Below are positions 1 through 64,000 of a stretch of DNA of 64,000 bases, in pieces. This DNA comes from Cristatella mucedo (Eukaryota > Bryozoa > Phylactolaemata > Cristatellidae): the NCBI GenBank assembly GCA_009760855.2, contig WPIO01000192.1, positions 295,001 to 359,000 on the forward strand. Direction: 5' to 3'. Within the stretch, counting starts at the first letter, position 1, and each line of letters opens with the position of its first letter. Both the position numbers and the translations under genes were made by a program. The notes beneath the pieces are model-generated. The model was not told where the DNA came from and did no database searches. It worked only from the letters and a program-made list of their open reading frames with translations.

Positions 1-1227
1 AGAACCTGGCGAAGCTTCTGCCAAAGTAACCATTTTCAAATGATATTATTTTGCAGCATCGTTGAAAAATGCAAAGTAAAACTTACTGCATTAACCTAGT
101 AAGTATCATGGTTTCTAAAAACGTATCTCAACAAGCGTGTCGGGCATTTTGTCAGCAATCATCGAGGGGGAGGGGGTTGAGGCTCGCTGTTTGAGCATGC
201 ACAGACATGGAACCGGACAGGGTTTGCAATGATGCAAGAAATCAAAGACACGGTGGGATGGAAGAACTATCTCACAGTATTTTCTGAATTATGACAAATG
301 CAAAAAATTCTATATAACTATCATCAATGTATTGACTCTCTCGGTTTGCCACATATGTACCAAACGAAATGACTTCTTAGAATCAATCTCAAAAGAAACC
401 TTTTAATACACACAGGTCACCATCGTATTGGCATATCAGGTGTTTGCCAAGATTTACATGGTTCTATTGCACTGCATGGCAGCCGTGAGTGTCTTAACGT
501 TTGCTTTAGAATGCTGGCCTAAGAATGGTAATTGCCTCATTTTGCATGTTTGTTACCATGCAAGTTATTAACCCTATGGGTATTGATTCTCTTGCAGCGA
601 GTTGGAAGGTGCCTGGCTAGAGATTAAGTTCTCTTACAGAACTATACAAACGACCTATCATTATATATGAATAATTAATAGATTTGAAAAATTTCAGCTT
701 TAGGCTTGAGCCTGTAAGTTTAAGACATGGTCTGCATCCGTAGAGTTGCAGGGCAGCTGCACAGAGCTCCATCTTTGCTATTATGTTTTCCATTGCTAAC
801 GTATGCGGCTGGCAGCGAGGGCTGCTGCCTCACCAGAATGACAGTGAGCACGCAAAAATGTCGATTTCAATGCGCACTGAGTGCATGCATAACTGCTCTT
901 AAAACGTGGTGGTATGCTGTAACAGAAATACAAATTTATGCAAGCAAACGTCACACACACACATTTAGAGAGAATATCCCTTTAGGTAGCACTCATCAAA
1001 CTTAACAAGGTTATATCATTGCTGCTACTCGGGACTCTCCTCTTCAAATGGCAGACCCCAGTGACGTGCGAAAGTCATCGGTGTGGCAAAGGAGCCAAGG
1101 CATCGAACGGAGGCAGCAGAACGGAGTGAGTATAATTAAATAAAAGGGACACTCATTGGCACACTGGGCCAAAACCAGAGCCCGAGCAGCCAAGCAAGTC
1201 CCGTGCACAGCGCCTGCCGGCTCTTAC
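1..1227. other. Gephyrin intron 10 (left edge), no exon seen
   Basis: No further E-domain segment is recognisable. Bases 590-672 resemble the 3' tail shared by the SINE and LINE families (GTGCCT...AGAGATTAAGTTCTCTTA...ACTATACAAACGA). A short ACACAC run lies near 955. Confidence 0.5.
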
Positions 1228-18302
<17,075 letters not shown>

Positions 18303-18634
18303 TTCAGCAGTTGAACGAGAAAACAGGTCCACGTGAGAAAACACCCAGGGATGGGCGGGCCTCTTGGGCGTTGGTGCAAACTTGGTCAGAACTGGAGAAG
18401 CTTGCTCCGTGGAATAATAAACACATGTAAATATTTTATAATTTATTTTATTTTATTTATCAGAGGAATACACATTGCTGTGTAATTACTATGCTTAATA
18501 GAAGGTTTTGTTTGGGTTCGTCCTTGCCGGCAGTCCCGCAACATGGTGACTGGTAGTGTTGGCAATGTTCGGGCGGAGCGCCGGCTATGAATTATCCGAC
18601 CGCGTAGCATTCGCCAGCTCGTCACACTGCAGTC
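18303..18634. promoter_or_regulatory. Probable bidirectional promoter between GPHN and TRIP11
   Basis: This 332-bp gap separates the two divergent start codons and must hold both 5' UTRs and the transcription start regions, unless one gene has an upstream non-coding exon. The middle is AT-rich (18425-18465) with GC-rich flanks, and the 18560-18600 side contains several CpGs. No clear TATA box can be assigned. CTGCAG two bases before the TRIP11 ATG could be a 3' splice site for a 5'-UTR intron. Confidence 0.6.
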
Positions 18635-59926
<41,292 letters not shown>

Positions 59927-60500
59927 TCCGCCGATGGCGGTCGAGTGGCCAGAGATTCGCACCGGCGAGTTTTTGGCGGCTGCTGAGAGGCTGGCGAGCA
60001 GTGGTGGGGCCGATGGGATGCCGGTCGGATGTCCATCGTAGTTGCAATCAGTGTGGCCAGGCTGGCTTGCAGGCACGAGTGAGGTCATCCAGGACGGGTT
60101 GCTGTCACCGCCGATCTCCCGTGCATCGACGCTGCCGGCCGCCGATGCAGCTGCACACTCCATCCATCCACTTCGCCATTTCCCTCTGGGTGCTGCAGTC
60201 GGTCTCGTCCTTGTTTCCTGTCAAGAGTCATCCATTCCTCTCACCTGTATGCCAGGAAGCCCAGTGGTGGCAACGCATTCTGTCGAGACACGCTACTAGT
60301 GTAGCAAGCTGCACCGCAATTATTTAATGATTTACTATTAGATATTTGTGAACGTCTTTGGTTCACCAACGACTTGCTTCTGTTTATGGTTGCTTTTAGG
60401 TTTTGTGCAGCTTTTTATTAGGTGATATTAAGAGGGAAATGAATGCTAGGAGCTCGGCTCGCTTCGCTGCATTTCTTTGCCAGCAAAGTCAAGTGCCTTA
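59927..60500 (+). other. TRIP11: TRIP11 3' UTR and proximal flank
   Basis: After the stop the sequence keeps the exon-like GC content for about 350 bp and then becomes AT-rich. I see no canonical AATAAA in this stretch; the nearest one downstream in the sense direction is near 61350. The poly(A) site is therefore not placed. Confidence 0.4.
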
Positions 60501-60699
60501 ATATTACTTTAAGAATCGGCAGATCCGCCTGTCGAGACTATCGCTTCTGATGAAGGCTGGAACGTCGTACTGTAGTCGTACTGTAGCCTCATCGGGGCCT
60601 AGTCTTTCAGTAGTCCTCATCGGAAGCTGCAGTACTGCTATAACATCTATTCTGCTCCGGTTTCTCCTTTGCCCCCTCTTTTTAACTCGTCCTTTTTTG

Positions 60700-60885
60700 T
60701 TCACTTGTGCTTTGCATACCGGAGCAAGAGAATGAAGCGACCTAAAACTGAGTGGCAGGACTTGGAATTTGATGAGTTGCATGATGGTAATCCAGTGCAG
60801 GTTGGTGAGAAGTGGTATAATGTGGCGGGTGCAATTTTCACGACAACAACCATTACATCTGACTTTTGCACAAACTGTAAGCTTC
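60700..60885 (-). mobile_element. CR1/L2-like LINE, internal RT fragment
   Basis: The minus strand reads HIIPLLTNLHWITIMQLIKF then QVLPLSFRSLHSLAPV. This is the ITPLLADLHWLPVKQRIDFK / LSLTFRSLHSMAP region of the intact copy. Both ends are lost. Confidence 0.7.
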
Positions 60886-62089
60886 TTATTGTACCTCAAG
60901 AAATGTGTGCAAAATTATGAGCTACAGAAGTCTTGACCCATAGCAAACCCACTTGCAGCGAGCACTGAGGAAAGGGGCGCTTGCTTTGTATTCCCAGCAT
61001 TGTCTCCAGCTGTCCAGCGTGCTCTCCCTCTAGTACTGCCTTGAATGGCTTGATTATGCCTGTGCATGACTCAATGCAAGTAACTAACAAGAAATCCGAC
61101 TAATCAGCAGCCTCGAGTGGCTTGTGTAGTTCTGCATGCCGATTTAAGCCTGTTGTACCTACACTTTTCCAGTTTTTCTAACCATGATATCTTGCATTTC
61201 ATTAATCGCTAGTTATTGTTTCTCTGGCAAGAGTTTTACAGGATCTAGATAAGGATTGAGTTTGCATATGGTGCGATGGACACGGCCTAATAATAATGTT
61301 ATGAAATTGTTCACAGGCACATGGTCGAGAAAAATAGCTTAGTTTATGTAATAAACATTTTGAATGCAAGAGAGCAGACCCAAGAAGGAAGCCGAGAAGC
61401 AAGAGTTCAGATAAGATCGCTGCCGGAGTGCAGCAGGTACGTATTTCAAATCGGAATTTGAGCTTTTGAGTGTCATTCCTCGGCCGAGCCCAATAGCAGT
61501 GCCTATAGGATGTGCAGACCGTACTTCCGATTTGCCTGCCCGTGCTATCACTTAGAGCATACGGATTGGTAGCAAAGCTCAGAGCCATTTCAAATGCAAA
61601 TAATGGTTTCGGAGTTTCAAGCTCGGTTTGGCTTGCTCATTTGATGTTTACATAGGTAATATCAATTATTGCACTCATAACTGCCTACCTGCTTCGGTGC
61701 AAGTATTACTGGCTGTGCCTATAGTACTGAGTATTCCCAACGTCGCAAGTGAAACTATCACTGGTGCACTGCCTGCGATGAAAATGGCTTCAAGGTTAGT
61801 CAACATATCCAAGATGTTCAGCTTTGCATCTGCTCTCCTCTAGGAACTGAGATGGCTCCTGCTTCATCGCTGCATACAGAGCAGAATGCGTCCTCTGAGA
61901 AGCCACAAGGTCCACCGCGGCTTGGCCCCAGCACAGCTGACTTGAACTGGTTACCAGTTTTAGCCTCATCGTGTCCTGAGCTTTTCAATGGACAATATAA
62001 AAAGCTATCAATGATAAGCTATCAATGATAAGCTATCACACCCCTAGCTTAAAAACTGTGAGCTGCAGCTTTTACTCAACTTGCCCTAC
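60886..62089. other. Intergenic, no feature seen
   Basis: A 128-codon minus-strand frame at 61202-61588 has no recognisable domain and no splice context. A 15-bp direct repeat (AAGCTATCAATGATA) lies near 62000-62030. Confidence 0.4.
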
Positions 62090-62575
62090 GTAATGTATCT
62101 CGTCTGTAACTTCATAAGGACTGTGTGGGTGTTACACAGGAGAGTTTTGAGGTAGTGAGTAGCACACTCAAGTCCTAAGCGGCTTTTGATACGCATTTGG
62201 TAGCAAACAGACTTCATCACTCATGCCCCAGAGAGAGAGAGAGAGAGAGAAGCATAGCTTAGTCAGGAGAACAGTTAAAGTATAAGTAGCAAGGATGTAG
62301 CAGCTAAGGACGGCTGGAAAAGATATGCCATAGTCGGCAGCAGGTGAGTAGAAATCGTCAAAGTAAGAATTGTGGAAATAAGTTCCACACTTTAGGATCT
62401 GCGGAGCAAAAGCTTCTGTCACCAAAGGTCTTTAAGCGGAGAAATGGAGCCGCTAATTTATTGTCCATAGAAGACCCGAGGGCGCGAGGAGGCTGACACT
62501 GGTGCAGCAGCTCAGCTAGGTATGAAGGCAGCCAAGCTGCTGCAGGCCTTGCAGCAGAAGACATTCCGTTGCCAT
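62090..62575 (-). mobile_element. LINE family 2, 3' end with RT C terminus
   Basis: The minus strand reads LPSYLAELLHQCQPPRALGS then LRLKTFGDRSFCSADPKVWN in one frame and YSPAADYGISFPAV in the next. That is a frameshifted RT C terminus followed by the family 3' UTR. It includes a short (GA)n at 62229-62252. It is the longest copy of this second family here. Confidence 0.7.
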
Positions 62576-62934
62576 TTCAGTCGATCGCCTCCTGCAGAAG
62601 GTTGGGGTTTGCCAGCTTAAGGAAGCCAGCCATAACGGAAAGGATGGCATTAAAGGCATCTGTCTTTATATACATGTAGCAGTAATTCTTCAAGACCTGA
62701 GAAAGAGGTGAGAGAACGTGCTACAAACAGGCAGTGGTAAAACAGAAGTGGCCCCATAGCATTGTGATTAGTCATTTATAAAGCAAAGTTAAATCCGTAA
62801 ATTACTTAAAAGCGGCTACCGGATTATGCAGAAGTTCTTGGCTCCGCTAATGCACCAAATCCGGAGACCCTTATTACAACGCATCAATCCGGGCGACACC
62901 TAGACAGTACCCATTTGCGGCAATTATCCGGTTG

Positions 62935-62964
62935 AACATGGCTGCCACCCGACCGCGGAGTACG
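62935..62964 (+). promoter_or_regulatory. uORF and YY1-like element upstream of 63053
   Basis: GAACATGGCTGCC matches the usual YY1 site (AANATGGCNGC) found just downstream of many animal start sites. The same ATG opens a nine-codon reading frame ending at TAG. The surrounding 62880-63000 stretch is GC- and CpG-rich compared with its flanks. Confidence 0.35.
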
Positions 62965-63052
62965 TAGCAACGGCGGCACTGGGGCGGACGAACCAGTTCA
63001 GGGAGCTCAAGCAGTCGTCTAGCTGTTGGAGCACGAATACAAAGCTTCCTAA

Positions 63053-63289
63053 ATGGATACTATTGTTTTGGAGAATCACATAAAGCTCTTTGTTGAGTCA
63101 AAGACCGCGGAAGAAGTATACTTACAGTTTAAGACTGGCTGCGTAATACTACGCGCTGTCAAGAAACCCGGTTCCACTACGCTTGCATCCTTTTGGATAC
63201 GCGTACTTCAGAATGCCAATAACTTTCCTCCAAATAGACATGCTTACGAAAAATCATACAGCAAGCAAGTGGCCTCGGAGTTTGTGCTC
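63053..63289 (+). CDS. Candidate first coding exon, unknown protein
   Basis: An ATG-started frame of 79 codons runs without interruption to a strong GTAAGT donor, with the reading frame at phase 0. It lies about 60 bp after a CpG-rich stretch. The protein starts MDTIVLENHIKLFVESKTAE and later has SFWIRVLQNANNFPPNRHAY. It is polar with alternating hydrophobics, without a signal peptide, membrane segment or low complexity. I recognise no family. Later exons would lie beyond the right edge. Confidence 0.45.
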
Positions 63290-63885
63290 GTAAGTACATA
63301 CTGACAGCTGCTGCGAAATCGCACAAGCTGGTCTAGACTAGTCGGTACCGTGGCCGGTCCAGTTCCCACCAGTTATTCTCCCCTTAGCCATGTATTTCAT
63401 AGTATTTTTTCCATCTGCCGCATCATAATTCAGTTTCAGATGCTTTGAAACTGACGGCGTAGTGGTAATTATCAATTTTTATGTTGACTATCCCACGGTG
63501 CTTTCCCGCCAGCTGGGCCTAGTGACTTAAAATCACGTGAATGCGACAGGTAAAAAAACAATGTTTAATAAATTCATTTAATATTTATCAAAAATCTACC
63601 GCTCACCCTGGATTCGAATTTTTTTAAGATCGCTGATTGATTACGGGTATAATTTAGTTACTTTGTTTTGGGTATAGCATTGCTGTGGTTTGCTGCTTGG
63701 CGTTCTACCTTTTGCTAACCTTCGATATCCGAATAAACTTCATCTTTCAACTCCAGCTCAAGCGCCGCCAATAGACTTGAGCAATGCCGTTATCAGCATG
63801 CCTTCTGATCAGATCATTCTGCGGTCTAGAACTTCAGTATGAGTGAGCACAGCCATGTCCTATTAAAAGTGTTGGCAGATTTTTT
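63290..63885. other. Putative intron or intergenic DNA, nothing recognised
   Basis: AT-rich sequence with no repeat copy or exon I can identify. If the exon at 63053 is real, this is the start of its first coding intron. Confidence 0.35.
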
Positions 63886-64000
63886 ATAATAATAATATTA
63901 ATAGTAATAATAAATTGGATATAGCGCCCTCGGATAGTTCAATATCTTTCCACATACTTTATTTTTGTTGGATAGGAAGCAGTAGGTCGCATTCATAACT
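63886..64000 (-). mobile_element. LINE 3' tail, cut by the window edge
   Basis: TAATAATAATATTAATAGTA, then TATAGCGCCCTCGGATAGTT and ATTTTTGTTGGATAGGAAGC, is a diverged copy of the CR1/L2-like tail continuing beyond the right edge. Confidence 0.65.

Noticed and set aside
61202-61588. 128-codon minus-strand frame in the TRIP11 3' flank
   Set aside because: No domain, no coding bias that I can see, and no splice or promoter context.

Overview
The window is nuclear DNA from an invertebrate animal. It has spliced genes with GT-AG introns from about 100 bp to over 9 kb, non-LTR and LTR retrotransposons, tRNA-derived SINEs and long microsatellites. The exons are GC-rich and their protein is Ala/Arg/Glu-rich; the introns are more AT-rich. 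I cannot name the phylum from the sequence alone.

Two genes account for nearly all of it, and they sit head to head. On the minus strand, from 18302 leftward and off the left edge, is the 5' part of gephyrin (GPHN). It includes the complete MogA/MoaB-like G domain, a short linker and the start of the MoeA-like E domain. On the plus strand, 18635 to 59926, is a complete 19-exon orthologue of TRIP11/GMAP-210, the golgin that tethers vesicles at the cis-Golgi. It has an N-terminal ALPS-like segment, a long coiled coil and a C-terminal GRAB (ARF1-binding) domain. The two start codons are only 332 bp apart, so a shared bidirectional promoter is likely. The products work in unrelated processes: molybdenum cofactor synthesis and receptor scaffolding for gephyrin, Golgi trafficking for TRIP11.

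Layout: 1-18.3 kb holds ten gephyrin exons (one of them tentative) with introns carrying SINEs, two long CA/TG tracts, a GA tract and a decayed Ty3/gypsy-like LTR element (8.9-12.4 kb). 18.3-18.6 kb is the promoter. 18.6-31 kb is TRIP11 exons 1-2 and large introns filled with CR1/L2-like LINE copies, including one with an open 456-residue reverse-transcriptase frame. 31-49.2 kb holds TRIP11 exons 3-10. 49.6-52.2 kb is one 2571-bp coiled-coil exon. 52.5-59.9 kb holds the last eight exons. 60-64 kb is the 3' flank with LINE remnants and a candidate first coding exon of another gene at 63053.

No new defence, biosynthetic or other multi-gene system is visible. The points most worth checking concern splicing and domain changes: a hairpin over a gephyrin 5' splice site, TG repeats next to gephyrin donors, complementary CU/GA tracts on both sides of TRIP11 exon 5, a shortened ALPS segment, and a SINE family sharing its tail with the resident LINE.
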